Shown here in pieces: positions 31,861 through 40,857 of a stretch of DNA of 64,000 nt. The stretch covers positions 62,001-126,000 of the forward strand of contig JBARXY010000044.1 in NCBI GenBank assembly GCA_049647585.1. The letters are read 5' to 3'. Every line of letters starts with the position of its first letter. Position 1 is the first letter of the stretch. Origin of the DNA: JAGQSZ01 sp049647585. GTDB lineage: Bacteria > Actinomycetota > Acidimicrobiia > Acidimicrobiales > Microtrichaceae. The position numbers and the translations under genes were made by a program. The notes under the pieces were generated by a model, which had not been told where the DNA came from, searched no databases, and saw nothing but the letters and a program-made list of their open reading frames with translations.

Positions 31861-33120
31861 GTGTCACGACTGTTGGTCCAACCGTCCGGGCCGCTCTCGG
31901 GTGAGGTGCGGATCAGCGGAGCTAAGAACTCAGCCCTGAAGCTGATGGCGGCCTGCGTGCTGGCCGAGGGACGCTACGTCCTTCGAAACGTCCCCCAGAT
32001 CTCCGATGTCGAGCACATGTGCGAACTGCTCGAGGCCATGGGCATGAAGACACGCAGGCGCGAAGACCTTGCCTTGGAAATAATCCGGGGCCCAGAAGTG
32101 ATCCCCGAGGCACCTTATGAACTCGTGGAGCGCATGCGGGCATCGAGCGCGGTGCTCGGCCCGCTACTAGCCGTGATGGGCAAGGCACGAGTGGCCATGC
32201 CGGGCGGCGACGATTTCGGCTCACGGCCGATCGATATGCACCTGCAGGGGCTCGAAGCACTCGGCGCGGAGTTCACCCTGACCCACGGAATCGTCGAGGG
32301 GACTGCCGGTCGACTCGTCGGCACCGAGTTCGTCCTCGACTATCCGAGTGTCGGAGCCACCGAGAACCTGCTGATGGCTGCCGTACTCGCCGAGGGGCGA
32401 ACGGTGATCCACAACGCGGCCAGAGAACCAGAGATTGCCGACCTGGCGGCATTCCTCAACCGAATGGGCGCGCAGATCGTCGGATCCGGCGGCTCCGTGG
32501 TGACCATCGACGGCGTGGGAGAGCTGCGGGCGGTCGAACACGAGGTGATTCCGGACCGCATCGAGGTGGCGACCTTCCTGTGTGCACTCGGAGTCGCCGG
32601 AGGCGAGATCAGGTTGCGTGGCGCCCGGGCGGACCACGTCGACCTTTTGATCGAGAAGCTGGGCATGATGGGACTCCGGATATCGCCCGAGGAGGGCGGG
32701 CTCTGGGCAATGGCCTCGGGGCAACCCAAGCCCATTGATGTTGCGACGCTGCCATATCCGGGCCTGGCTACCGACTATCTGCCACTGCTCGTCGCCCTGC
32801 AGTGCTACGCATCGGGTACGAGCTACGCCACCGAGAACGTTTTTGCCGGTCGATTCCGATACGTCGGCGAATTGGCGAGAATGGGCGCCCAGGTCCGTAT
32901 CGAAGGTCACCACCTGGTGATCGACGGTCGCGAGCAGCTGTCGGGTGCTCCGGTGAGGGCCCTCGACATCAGGGCCGGAGCAGCGATGGTGATCGCCGGG
33001 CTCGGCGCCGACAGTGAGACGATCGTCGCCGATGCGCATCACGTGGACCGCGGTTATGAGAGTTTTTCGGAGCGCATGCGAGCCATCGGAGCCGATGTGG
33101 TCGAGGTGGACGCCGGGTAG
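31861..33120 (+). CDS. murA: UDP-GlcNAc 1-carboxyvinyltransferase, Asp117 variant
   Basis: First committed step of peptidoglycan synthesis: enolpyruvyl transfer to UDP-GlcNAc. The start is GTG 31861; GTG 31828 in frame would add 11 residues. Typical motifs: LSGEVRISGAKNSALKLMAA, RASSAVLGPLLA, and the active-site loop MPGGDDFGSRP, where the Cys of most MurA enzymes (GGCAIG) is Asp117, as in M. tuberculosis. Asp at this position is known to make MurA insensitive to fosfomycin. A C-terminal YPGLATDYLPLLVALQ segment is also present. 419 residues. Divergent from the MFS gene, in a promoter gap of about 130 bp. Confidence 0.96.
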   Translation: MSRLLVQPSGPLSGEVRISGAKNSALKLMAACVLAEGRYVLRNVPQISDVEHMCELLEAMGMKTRRREDLALEIIRGPEVIPEAPYELVERMRASSAVLGPLLAVMGKARVAMPGGDDFGSRPIDMHLQGLEALGAEFTLTHGIVEGTAGRLVGTEFVLDYPSVGATENLLMAAVLAEGRTVIHNAAREPEIADLAAFLNRMGAQIVGSGGSVVTIDGVGELRAVEHEVIPDRIEVATFLCALGVAGGEIRLRGARADHVDLLIEKLGMMGLRISPEEGGLWAMASGQPKPIDVATLPYPGLATDYLPLLVALQCYASGTSYATENVFAGRFRYVGELARMGAQVRIEGHHLVIDGREQLSGAPVRALDIRAGAAMVIAGLGADSETIVADAHHVDRGYESFSERMRAIGADVVEVDAG

Positions 33121-33176
33121 GCCAGGAACTGGCAACCCACTCTCCCAGGTCGAACGTTGTTGGGTTCCGGTTCAGG

Positions 33177-33527
33177 TCAGATTGGTCCGCCGCGGGGGTT
33201 CCGGGGCGGGGGGTCATGCAGCGGGCGCTTGACCGGGGCCGCACCGGTACCGTCCGTGCCCCCGTCTCGACGACCGCCGCCTCCACCGTCGCGGCGACCG
33301 TCGCCGCCGCCTCCACGGAACTCAGATCCTTCAGAGCCGGACTCGAGCACCTGGTCGTCAGAAGTCCCATCGCCAAGCTTCGACGCCCGGTTGTTGGCGA
33401 CGTACAACAAACCTGCAAAGACAGCCACGGGAACAGCGACCATCAACAACTCGTCCCAACCGCCTTGGTGGGCCAGGACGATCGTGGCGGCCGTAATGTT
33501 CCCGATGGTTGGAAATAGCGCGTACAT
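33177..33527 (-). CDS. Small membrane protein with a Gly/Arg/Asp-rich tail
   Basis: 116 residues. A hydrophobic segment (ELLMVAVPVAVFAGLLYVANNR) at about 26-47 is followed by a low-complexity, Gly-, Arg- and Asp-rich C terminus. No conserved domain is recognised. It lies downstream and convergent to murA. The start is ATG 33527. The repeated gcc/ccg codons of the tail raise the chance that the C-terminal half is spurious. Confidence 0.55.
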   Translation of the reverse strand: MYALFPTIGNITAATIVLAHQGGWDELLMVAVPVAVFAGLLYVANNRASKLGDGTSDDQVLESGSEGSEFRGGGGDGRRDGGGGGRRDGGTDGTGAAPVKRPLHDPPPRNPRGGPI

Positions 33528-33622
33528 CCGTCCTCAACCGTACCGGCTCAGGTTGTCACCGGTGACGGCAGGCTGCATCATCTAATGGTCCGGCCGACCG
33601 GCTGACGCTTGGAGTTCATCAC

Positions 33623-33859
33623 TTGCTGGCCGAGGTTGAAGAAGTCATCGAGCTGGTTCGACCCGCCATCCAGGCCGACGGGGGAGACGTCGAGTTGCTC
33701 GATGTCGATGAGTCCAGCGGAGTGGTGACAGTTCGGTTGACGGGTGCATGTGTGAGCTGCCCGGCGTCGACGGTCACGATGAAGTTCGGGATCGAGCGGA
33801 TCATGAAGGACCGTGTCCCCGGCGTCACCGCAGTTGTGCAACCACCCTTCGAGGACTGA
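33623..33859 (+). CDS. NifU C-terminal-domain (Nfu-like) Fe-S protein
   Basis: 78 residues, a stand-alone Nfu-type domain: EVEEVIELVRPAIQADGGDVELLDVDESSGVVTVRLTGACVSCPASTVTMK. The CxxC (CVSCP) ligates a transient [4Fe-4S] cluster and passes it to target proteins. The start is TTG 33623 with a GGAG at 33611-33614. A cysteine desulfurase is present elsewhere in the window at 59874-61079. Convergent with the Fur-family gene. Confidence 0.9.
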   Translation: MLAEVEEVIELVRPAIQADGGDVELLDVDESSGVVTVRLTGACVSCPASTVTMKFGIERIMKDRVPGVTAVVQPPFED

Positions 33860-33886
33860 GCCCCTTCCGCCAACTCGACCGCGTTT

Positions 33887-33915
33887 CGATCTACCTGCAG
33901 CCGATCTACCTGCAG
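33887..33915. repeat. 15-bp tandem duplication at the Fur-family gene 3' end
   Basis: Unit cgatctacctgcagc at 33887-33901 is repeated at 33902-33915 and covers the repressor gene's stop codon. Confidence 0.75.
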
Positions 33916-34358
33916 TCGACGCAGAGGCCCAGTACGTCGAGGCGGTGGTCGACGGCTGAGAAGCTCGATGACAGCGCAAGTTTTTCGAGCGCGGAGGTAA
34001 GGGACGCTTCGAGTGAGTCGTCCAGGGTGACGTCGTCAACCCGTCCGCAACTGGTGCAGATCAGGTGGTGATGGTGCGAGGTCAGGTCCTCAGACAGTTC
34101 GAAGTGGCTGTGGTCCTCACCAGAGATGACCCGATGAACCACTCCGCAGGTGATCAGCTCGTTCAGGTTTCGATAGGCGCTGCTCTGGGCGAGCTCTTCA
34201 TCGAACGTCAGAATCTCGGGGATCGTCAGCGGTCCACTCGATGAGGCGAGTATCTCGACGACCGACCGCCGTGACGCCGTGTAGCGGAGTCCGTCGGCTC
34301 TCAGCCGTGTGGCGGCGGTGGCATGGATCTCGTCCAGGCTCGAAGCGTCGTCGGACAT
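33906..34358 (-). CDS. Fur-family metalloregulator, probably Zur
   Basis: 150 residues. Fur fold: winged helix with TASRRSVVEILASSSGPLTIPEIL and SSAYRNLNELITCGVVHRV, then the dimerisation domain with the Cys pair CTSCG (zinc structural site), FELSEDLTSHHHHLIC, and a second CVDC near the C terminus. Zinc control is inferred from the divergent znuA-znuB operon and an inverted repeat at 34397-34411 between them. Mn or Fe sensing is not excluded. The start is ATG 34358; upstream codons in the same frame are outside the gene. Confidence 0.85.
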   Translation of the reverse strand: MSDDASSLDEIHATAATRLRADGLRYTASRRSVVEILASSSGPLTIPEILTFDEELAQSSAYRNLNELITCGVVHRVISGEDHSHFELSEDLTSHHHHLICTSCGRVDDVTLDDSLEASLTSALEKLALSSSFSAVDHRLDVLGLCVDCR

Positions 34359-34396
34359 GACCGAAGAGTAGCCAAATTTCGCGGCTGAACTGGAAA

Positions 34397-34411
34397 TGAG
34401 AATCATACTCA
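34397..34411. promoter_or_regulatory. Fur/Zur-type box (7-1-7 inverted repeat)
   Basis: TGAGAAT-C-ATACTCA: the two 7-bp arms differ from perfect inversion by one position, in the classical Fur-box layout. It lies between the Fur-family gene (start 34358) and znuA (start 34429), about 18 bp upstream of znuA, and overlaps an AT-rich stretch aatatatg that could hold a promoter. It could control both genes. Confidence 0.7.
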
Positions 34412-34428
34412 ATATATGTTTCTGAGTG

Positions 34429-35358
34429 ATGTCCCGTAGGCCCTCAGCGATCGCGATCCTCACCCTTGCCGCCGCCATTGCCTTGGCGGGATGTGGCTCT
34501 GGCACTGGAGATACCAAGGGCCAAGGAGCCACTAGCTCCGCCGACATGTCCGGGAAGGTCATTGCGACAACAGCGATCTGGGCCGATGTGGTTTCGGCCG
34601 TCACCTGTCGGAAGGTGACGGTGCCTGCGCTCATTCCAGCCGGTGTCGATGCCCACGAGTTCGAACCATCGGTGCAGGACGCTGACCGGCTCCTGGCCGC
34701 AGATCTGGTTTTCGGCAACGGCCTCGGACTCGAGGGTGATGTGAGCGACACTCTCAGCTCTGCCAAGCAGCAGGGGGTCGATGTCGTGGAACTCGCCTCC
34801 GATATGAAGCCGATCGACAAGGATCCCCATGTCTGGATGGATCCCGAACGGGTAGCGTTGGCCGTTCCCGTCATCGCTCGACATCTCGAGGAAGTCGACA
34901 GACTCGGGCTGGATCCAGCCGAGCTGGCCGGGTGCGCCGATGACTACGTGGCCCAACTTCACGCGCTGGCTACTTCGATGGACGCACAGATGGCAGTCAT
35001 TCCCGATTCGCAGCGGAATCTCGTGACGAATCACGAGAACCTCGGCTACTTCGCGGACCGCTTCGATTTCAAGATCATTGGCGCATTGATTCCATCGACG
35101 AGCTCGCTGGGTGAGTCCGATCCGAGGACCCTCGATGAACTCGCCGCAACGGTGGACCGAGCTGGAGTGACGACCATATTCGTCGACGTGGTCGGGTCGA
35201 GCCGCTTGGCGAAAAGTCTGGCCGAGCGCGCCCACCGGGACATAGCGGTGCAGAAGTTGTTCGTGGAGTCGCTGGGTCCCGAGGGCGGCGACGCGGACAC
35301 CTACCGGAAAATGATGTCCGTCAACGCGACTCGCATCGCCAAGTCGTTGAGCCGGTAG
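34429..35358 (+). CDS. znuA: Zinc/metal ABC transporter substrate-binding lipoprotein
   Basis: 309 residues. The signal peptide (PSAIAILTLAAAIALAGCG) ends in lipobox ALAGC. Cluster A-I family features: AIWADVVSAV, a His in GVDAHEFEPS, a metal ligand His in DPHVWMDP, NHENLGYF, and an Asp in FVDVVG. There is no His-rich loop, so the metal may be Zn or Mn. The start is ATG 34429. Only 10 bp separate it from the permease gene. Control by the upstream Fur/Zur box is likely. Confidence 0.9.
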   Translation: MSRRPSAIAILTLAAAIALAGCGSGTGDTKGQGATSSADMSGKVIATTAIWADVVSAVTCRKVTVPALIPAGVDAHEFEPSVQDADRLLAADLVFGNGLGLEGDVSDTLSSAKQQGVDVVELASDMKPIDKDPHVWMDPERVALAVPVIARHLEEVDRLGLDPAELAGCADDYVAQLHALATSMDAQMAVIPDSQRNLVTNHENLGYFADRFDFKIIGALIPSTSSLGESDPRTLDELAATVDRAGVTTIFVDVVGSSRLAKSLAERAHRDIAVQKLFVESLGPEGGDADTYRKMMSVNATRIAKSLSR

Positions 35359-35368
35359 TTTCCCAACC

Positions 35369-36310
35369 GTGTTGACCCTTTTGGCAGCAAGTCCGATCGC
35401 GTGGTTCACCGACCCCTTCTCGCAATCGTTGACGATGCAAAGAGCGCTGATGGCTGGCCTACTGGCCGGGGTGGCATGTGGACTCGTAGGAACCTGGGTG
35501 GTCCTGCGAGGGATGACTTTCATCGGCGATGCAATGGCCCATGGTGTAGTTCCGGGCCTCGCCCTGGCCACGATCATCGGTATCAATCCTGCGTTCGGTG
35601 CAATCGCCAGCGCCCTCGTCATGGTCGCCGGGATAACGCTGGTTGAACGGCGAACGAAGCTCGGTGAGGACACAGCCATAGGTCTGCTCTTCGTCGGAAT
35701 GCTGGCGCTCGGTGTGCTGATAATCAGTCGATCGGCAACCTTTTCGGGGGATCTCACCGGAGTTCTGTTCGGCGGAATAACGAGCGTCACCACCGGTGAT
35801 CTGATCGTCGCCGGTGGTGTTGCCGCCGGTGTGACCGTTGTTGTGATCGTGGGGTACAGAGCCTTTGTTGCCCTGTGTTTCAATGCGGGTTCCGCCAAGA
35901 TGTTCGGACTCCGCCCCGGTGCCACCCACGCCGTCATGTTGATGCTCGTGACCGCGACGGTCATCGCAAGCTTCAAGACCGTCGGCACCCTGTTGGTGTT
36001 CGCGCTGATCACTGCTCCGGCAGCGGCCTCGGTGCAGGTGGCCCGGCGGGTGCCGTTGGTACTAGTGACAGCAGTGCTGTTCGCCGAGATTTCGGTGGTG
36101 ATCGGGCTGGTCGTCTCTTGGCATGCCCGGGTTGCAGCCGGTGCGTCCATGGCGCTGAGCGCGGTGGTGTTGTTCCTGGTCGTACTGATTGGAAGCGAGT
36201 TGGCCAGAGCGCTCGGAAGGCGTCGGGCGGCGGGTCCGGACGCTGCGGCGGGGGAGTCGGTCGAGTCAGCGCTGGGCCTATTGGAAGGGCCAGGAGAAGT
36301 TTCGGCGTGA
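35369..36310 (+). CDS. znuB: Zinc/manganese-type ABC transporter permease
   Basis: 313 residues, about 8-9 hydrophobic segments. Typical of the ABC-3 family: MTFIGDAMAHGVVPGLALA, RRTKLGEDTAIGLLFVGMLALGV, and KTVGTLLVFALITAPAAAS. It exports or imports metal with a ZnuC-type ATPase that is not encoded next to it, although ZnuA-ZnuC-ZnuB order is usual. The GTG start is 10 bp after znuA. The stop overlaps the next start in a GTGA overlap of 4 nt. Confidence 0.92.
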   Translation: MLTLLAASPIAWFTDPFSQSLTMQRALMAGLLAGVACGLVGTWVVLRGMTFIGDAMAHGVVPGLALATIIGINPAFGAIASALVMVAGITLVERRTKLGEDTAIGLLFVGMLALGVLIISRSATFSGDLTGVLFGGITSVTTGDLIVAGGVAAGVTVVVIVGYRAFVALCFNAGSAKMFGLRPGATHAVMLMLVTATVIASFKTVGTLLVFALITAPAAASVQVARRVPLVLVTAVLFAEISVVIGLVVSWHARVAAGASMALSAVVLFLVVLIGSELARALGRRRAAGPDAAAGESVESALGLLEGPGEVSA

Positions 36311-37302
36311 GTGAAGCTGGAATGCGGCCGATTCGATCGAGCGGCTTGCCGACCCGGGTGAGGCTGATCGAACGGGTCGGCAAGGGGACCTTCGGTGAGG
36401 TCTGGCTTGCCCGGGATACCCGAGAAGGAATCGATGTCGCGGTCAAGTTCCTCGATGGTGACGCGACAGAACTTGCGGGCGAACGATTCGAGCGCGAGGT
36501 CCGCTCACTGGCGAGGCTTTCCGACATCCCGGGAATCGTCGCGATCCGCGAACTTGGACTGGCACCGGACGGCACACCGTGGTTGGTCACCAAATATCTC
36601 GCTGGCGGTTCGCTCGGCTTCAAACTTGAAGTCGCTGCACCCGAACCCTTTTCGGCCGACGCCAGGAGCATGGTTTCGGATCTGCTGACGCCTTTGGCTT
36701 CGGCGCTTGCGGCCGCCCACAATGTCGGGGTCTTCCATGGCGATATCTCTCCGGGGAACGTTCTCTACGACGAATCTGGTCGACCGTGGCTCAGCGATTT
36801 CGGTATGGCGACTCTGGGCGCACCTCGACCCAGCGGAGCTGCGAGGAATCCGGTCAGGTCCGGCGGGTCGGATACGCCGGACCCGCGAGAGCTTGGGGCC
36901 TACGGAATCAGCGGGTTCACTCCTGCCTACGCCGCCCCCGAGCGCCTGCGTGGAGCCATGCCAGGACCACGATCCGACGTCTATTCGCTTGCAGCGACGC
37001 TGTGGCACGTCCTTGCTGGCGCCCCGCGCCTGGGTGCGGTCGCGGGGGAGCGTCCTCGGAGAGATACCCACGGTGACGGTGACCGCGTCGATGGCACCGC
37101 TGCGGGCAACGCCGGTGACGGCGATTTTGGCGATAGTGGCTACCCTGGCGGCGGCGTCGACCCGTTGCTCGGGATGCTTGAAGCAGCCATGGACAAGGCG
37201 CCGGGATTGCGGCCCAGTGCGATGGATCTGGTCGAGTTCCTGGCCTCCCGGGACAGTCGCAGGCGGCGGTGGCGGTATCGTCGGTCGGATGGCAACCGCT
37301 GA
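36307..37302 (+). CDS. Eukaryotic-like Ser/Thr protein kinase, HGD variant
   Basis: 331 residues from GTG 36307. Kinase motifs: G-loop VGKGTFGEVW, ATP-binding Lys in VAVKFL, catalytic loop HGDISPGN (the usual Arg of HRD is Gly, so it is a non-RD kinase) and the Mg-binding DFGMAT; APE-type YAAPERLRG is present. A Gly/Asp-rich insert lies at about 245-280. No transmembrane segment, no PASTA domain. It is coupled to the metal permease by GTGA. The downstream enoyl-CoA hydratase overlaps by 14 nt. Substrate unknown. Confidence 0.9.
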   Translation: MSEAGMRPIRSSGLPTRVRLIERVGKGTFGEVWLARDTREGIDVAVKFLDGDATELAGERFEREVRSLARLSDIPGIVAIRELGLAPDGTPWLVTKYLAGGSLGFKLEVAAPEPFSADARSMVSDLLTPLASALAAAHNVGVFHGDISPGNVLYDESGRPWLSDFGMATLGAPRPSGAARNPVRSGGSDTPDPRELGAYGISGFTPAYAAPERLRGAMPGPRSDVYSLAATLWHVLAGAPRLGAVAGERPRRDTHGDGDRVDGTAAGNAGDGDFGDSGYPGGGVDPLLGMLEAAMDKAPGLRPSAMDLVEFLASRDSRRRRWRYRRSDGNR

Positions 37303-38128
37303 CGAGACCCCATCCCAGAACTCTTCCGAGCCACTTCTTAAGGTCGACCTGTCCGACAACGGGGTGGCAGTGATCACCCTGGACAACGGCAAGGTGAATC
37401 CGCTGAGCGTCGAGTTGTTGGCTCAGATACAGGCAGCTGCACAGAAGGTCTCATCGAGTGGGGCAAGAGCGGTTGTGTTGACCGGAAACTCCCGCGCCTT
37501 CGCGGCGGGTGCCGACATCACACAGTTCACCGAACGGGGCGGCGACGCTCCGTTTGCAATTGCCGATCCGGGCCGTATCACTGAAATCGGCTCGGCGTTC
37601 CTTTCCGCACTCAACTCGGTTGCGGAGATCCCCTGTCCGACGATTGCGGCAATCTCAGGGGTGGCCCTCGGTGGCGGCTGCGAACTCGCGATGGCGTGTG
37701 ACTTCAGAGTTGCTGGTCAGCGCGCCAAGTTCGGTCAGCCCGAAATCCTGTTGGGCATCATTCCCGGCGGTGGAGGAACCCAACGGCTGGCGCGGCTGGT
37801 AGGCCCGGCAAGGGCCAAGGACCTGGTATTCACAGGTCGAATGATCGACGCCGAAGAAGCACGCGCCATTGGCTTGGTGGATCGTCTCGCCGGTGAGGAT
37901 GAGGACGCCCTCGATGTCGCAGTGGCATGGGCGACCGAACTCGGCGCAGGCCCCAGAGCCGCACTGGCACTTGCCAAGTCGGCAATCGACGGGGGCCTTG
38001 AAACCACCTTGGAGAAGGGGCTCGCACTCGAACAGAAACTGTTCGTCGAGTCCTTCACCACAACCGATGCCACGGTCGGCGTCGAGTCGTTCCTCGCCAA
38101 CGGACCCGGCAAGGCCGACTTCAGCTAA
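37289..38128 (+). CDS. Enoyl-CoA hydratase/isomerase-family protein
   Basis: 279 residues. A crotonase fold: FAAGADITQF, the oxyanion-hole GVALGGGCELAMACDFRVAG, and EILLGIIPGGGGTQRL with the catalytic Glu. Hydrates enoyl-CoA in fatty acid degradation, although isomerase or decarboxylase activities exist in the family. The start is ATG 37289, inside the kinase gene, overlapping 14 nt. It is convergent with the alpha-glucan phosphorylase. Confidence 0.93.
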   Translation: MATADETPSQNSSEPLLKVDLSDNGVAVITLDNGKVNPLSVELLAQIQAAAQKVSSSGARAVVLTGNSRAFAAGADITQFTERGGDAPFAIADPGRITEIGSAFLSALNSVAEIPCPTIAAISGVALGGGCELAMACDFRVAGQRAKFGQPEILLGIIPGGGGTQRLARLVGPARAKDLVFTGRMIDAEEARAIGLVDRLAGEDEDALDVAVAWATELGAGPRAALALAKSAIDGGLETTLEKGLALEQKLFVESFTTTDATVGVESFLANGPGKADFS

Positions 38129-38208
38129 TCCGGATCGGCACCTTCAACTGGCTGCACCTTCATCTGGCTGCACCTCAGTGGTCAGCAGCTGAACAGTCGA
38201 CCGGACTT
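38129..38208. other. Convergent gap with a CTGGCTGCACCTT duplication
   Basis: 80 bp between convergent genes. The motif ctggctgcacct occurs twice, about 16 bp apart (38148-38176). No terminator-like hairpin with T-run was found. Confidence 0.4.
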
Positions 38209-40797
38209 TCAGTCAGCCCAGGCGACCAGACCGAACTCCACCGGGTTGCGCATCAGGTCATGGTGTGGGACGACCCTGACGGTGACTCCCATCCTTCCCG
38301 CCGTACGGAGTTCTGCACCGGCGCTGTAGCGAATATGGGAGTCATCGAGCTGATCCGTGGGTGACATGCGGGTGGTCCGGGTGGCTTCGAGTTCGCCTGA
38401 CTGACCCACGTGCCCGACGACCAGTTGCACCTCGACGTCGTCGGGCCCCAGCCCACCCAGATAGACGGTGGCCGAGACATCTCTGCTGGATCCCAGATCG
38501 CCCGCGTCCTCGTTCGCGTCGACGGAGTCGATGTGTACGTTGTGCCAGTTCTCATCGAGGTGGCGCCGGAAGCTTGCCAGCGTCCGAGCGCCGCTGAAGT
38601 TGCCTCGGGACATCTCCAGACTCCGGGCCGCTGCGGGCAGGTACAGATCGTCGACGTAATCCTCGACCATTCGGTGAGCTCCGACGAAGGGGCCGAGAGT
38701 CCTCAAACTCTCCTTGACGCGCCGTGCCCAGCCGCGCGGCACCCCGTCATGGAGATCCTCGTAGTAGAGCGGGATGACCTGATCCTCGATCAGATCGAAG
38801 AGGCTGTTGGCCTCGATTTCGAGTCGACGCCCTTCGTCCTCGACGGACTCGGCGGACGAAATCGCCCAGCCATTTGGTTCGTGGCCGTCCGCGGCCGAGG
38901 TGAAGCATTCGGCCCACCAACCGTCGAGTACCGAACAGTGCATGGCGCCGTTGAGGACGGCCTTCATTCCGCTGGTTCCGGATGCTTCCATCGGCCGTAC
39001 GGGGGTGTTGAGCCAGATGTCGGCACCTTGGACCAGTGCCCTCGCCAACGCAATGTCGTAGTCCTCGACGAACATGAACCGATGCCGGATGTCGTTGTCG
39101 TCGGCGAAGCCTGCGATCTGGCGTATCAACTCCTTGCCCTGGTCATCTGCCGGATGGGACTTGCCAGCAAAGACAAACTGGACCGGCCGTTCCTCGTTAA
39201 GCAGCAGCGTCTTGAGGCGTTCGGGCTGGCTGAGCAGCATGGCTGCTCTCTTGTAGGTGGCCATCCTCCTGGCAAAACAGATGGTCAGCGCGTTCGGGTC
39301 GAGAGCGCTGTCGACCCACTCGAGTTCGGAGCTCGACTGCCCCTTTGCGAGACCGTGCTCGCACAGGCGTCCTCGCACATGGTCGACGAGTCTGACCTTG
39401 GAAGCCGAGCGTGCTGACCACAGGGTCTTGTCGTCGAGACTCAGAACGGATTCCCAGTCGTCGGCTCCCCGCAGATGCCATTCGGCTCCGACCTGGGCGG
39501 TGAGTAGCTCGTCGAACTCGCCGGACACCCAGGTGCCCCCGTGGACCCCGTTGGTGATCGAAGTGACAGGTACCTCGTCGACGGGAACGCCGGGCCAAAG
39601 GCCGGCGAACATTTCTCGGCTGACCTCGCCATGGAGTGCCGAGACGCCGTTGCGCAACTCAGCCAGATGCATTCCCATGACAGCCATGTTGAAGGGGTTG
39701 TCCACCGCTTCGCCGGGACGGTGGCCCAGGTCCATGAGTTGGTCCACGCTGATCCCGCAGCGGTTGGCCCAGCCTCCGAAATAGCGCTCGATCATCTCGC
39801 GGGGAAATTGATCGATTCCAGCCGGAACCGGTGTGTGGGTGGTGAATACCGCACCGGTGCGCACGGACTCGAAGGCCTCGTCGAAGGAGAGTCCATCGCG
39901 CTCCATCAGGTTCTTTATCCGCTCCAGACCGAGAAAGCCTGCGTGACCCTCATTGGTGTGGAACACCCTCACCGGAATCTCGAGCGCCTCAAGCGCTCGT
40001 ACCCCGCCGATGCCGAGAAGAATCTCCTGGCGGAGCCGGTGCTCCACATCGCCGCCATAGAGACGGTCGGTGATCACCTGTAGTTCGGGCGGATTCTCCG
40101 GAATGTCGGCATCGAGCAGATAAAGGGGAGTGCGTCCGACCGTTGCCTTCCAGATCTGGGCCACGAGTGTCTGGCCGGCCATCTCCAACGAGACCCTGAC
40201 CCCCTCGCAGAGCTCAAGAGCCATGGCGTGGGGGTCCAGATCGGGGAAGCGTTCCTGTTGCCATCCATCGACACTCAGCGACTGGCGGAAATAGCCGTGG
40301 CGGTAGAACAGACCGATCCCGACGAGCGGAACGCCCAGGTCCGACGCCGCCTTGAGATGGTCTCCGGCGAGCACCCCAAGACCACCTGAATACTGCGGCA
40401 GAGCTTCGGAAATACCGAATTCAGGCGAGAAATAGGCGATCCGGCCGTCGCCGATCGGGTCCGGATCGGCTGAACCCAGGGATTCGGCCCGTGACTCGAT
40501 ATGACGCTGGAACCAGCGGGGCAGGGTCCTATAGGCCTCGAGCCCGACAGAAATCGAGGCGAGTTGTTCCAGAAAAGACGCGTCCTCAGCTAGTTCGGAC
40601 AACCGCTCCGAGGGAACTTCGGCCAACAGGCGTAGGGGATCGTGACCGCCAGACTCCCAGATCGTGTGGTCTATCGATGCGAACAGATCTCGGGTCGCGC
40701 GGTCCCACGACCAACGTAGGTCTCGAGCGAGCGGATCGAGGGCCCCAAGCGATTCAGGCAGTTGGGGGCGGACGGTGAAGCTGCGAAGTGCCTTCAT
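38209..40797 (-). CDS. glgP: Alpha-glucan phosphorylase (GT35, DUF3417-type)
   Basis: 862 residues from ATG 40797 (MKALRSFTVRPQLP), the usual start of the actinobacterial type with the N-terminal DUF3417 domain (LARDLRWSWDRATRDLF). PLP phosphorylase motifs: YFSPEFGISEALPQYSGGLGVLAGD, EGHAGFLGLER, RMATYKRA, and GTSGMKAVLNG with the PLP-binding Lys. Releases glucose-1-phosphate from alpha-glucan. It is divergent from glgE-treS-mak, as in other actinobacteria, linking glycogen breakdown to the trehalose pathway. The start-to-start gap is only 60 bp. Confidence 0.95.
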   Translation of the reverse strand: MKALRSFTVRPQLPESLGALDPLARDLRWSWDRATRDLFASIDHTIWESGGHDPLRLLAEVPSERLSELAEDASFLEQLASISVGLEAYRTLPRWFQRHIESRAESLGSADPDPIGDGRIAYFSPEFGISEALPQYSGGLGVLAGDHLKAASDLGVPLVGIGLFYRHGYFRQSLSVDGWQQERFPDLDPHAMALELCEGVRVSLEMAGQTLVAQIWKATVGRTPLYLLDADIPENPPELQVITDRLYGGDVEHRLRQEILLGIGGVRALEALEIPVRVFHTNEGHAGFLGLERIKNLMERDGLSFDEAFESVRTGAVFTTHTPVPAGIDQFPREMIERYFGGWANRCGISVDQLMDLGHRPGEAVDNPFNMAVMGMHLAELRNGVSALHGEVSREMFAGLWPGVPVDEVPVTSITNGVHGGTWVSGEFDELLTAQVGAEWHLRGADDWESVLSLDDKTLWSARSASKVRLVDHVRGRLCEHGLAKGQSSSELEWVDSALDPNALTICFARRMATYKRAAMLLSQPERLKTLLLNEERPVQFVFAGKSHPADDQGKELIRQIAGFADDNDIRHRFMFVEDYDIALARALVQGADIWLNTPVRPMEASGTSGMKAVLNGAMHCSVLDGWWAECFTSAADGHEPNGWAISSAESVEDEGRRLEIEANSLFDLIEDQVIPLYYEDLHDGVPRGWARRVKESLRTLGPFVGAHRMVEDYVDDLYLPAAARSLEMSRGNFSGARTLASFRRHLDENWHNVHIDSVDANEDAGDLGSSRDVSATVYLGGLGPDDVEVQLVVGHVGQSGELEATRTTRMSPTDQLDDSHIRYSAGAELRTAGRMGVTVRVVPHHDLMRNPVEFGLVAWAD

Positions 40798-40857
40798 TGC
40801 AATGGAGGGTAGCTGTGGCGAAGATCTGATCCCGGTCACCGGTAGCCTGAACGGGAA

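Noticed and set aside
34429..36310. A hidden znuC-type ATPase overlapping the metal transport genes in another frame
   Set aside because: No Walker A, signature LSGGQ or Walker B motif is visible in any frame there.
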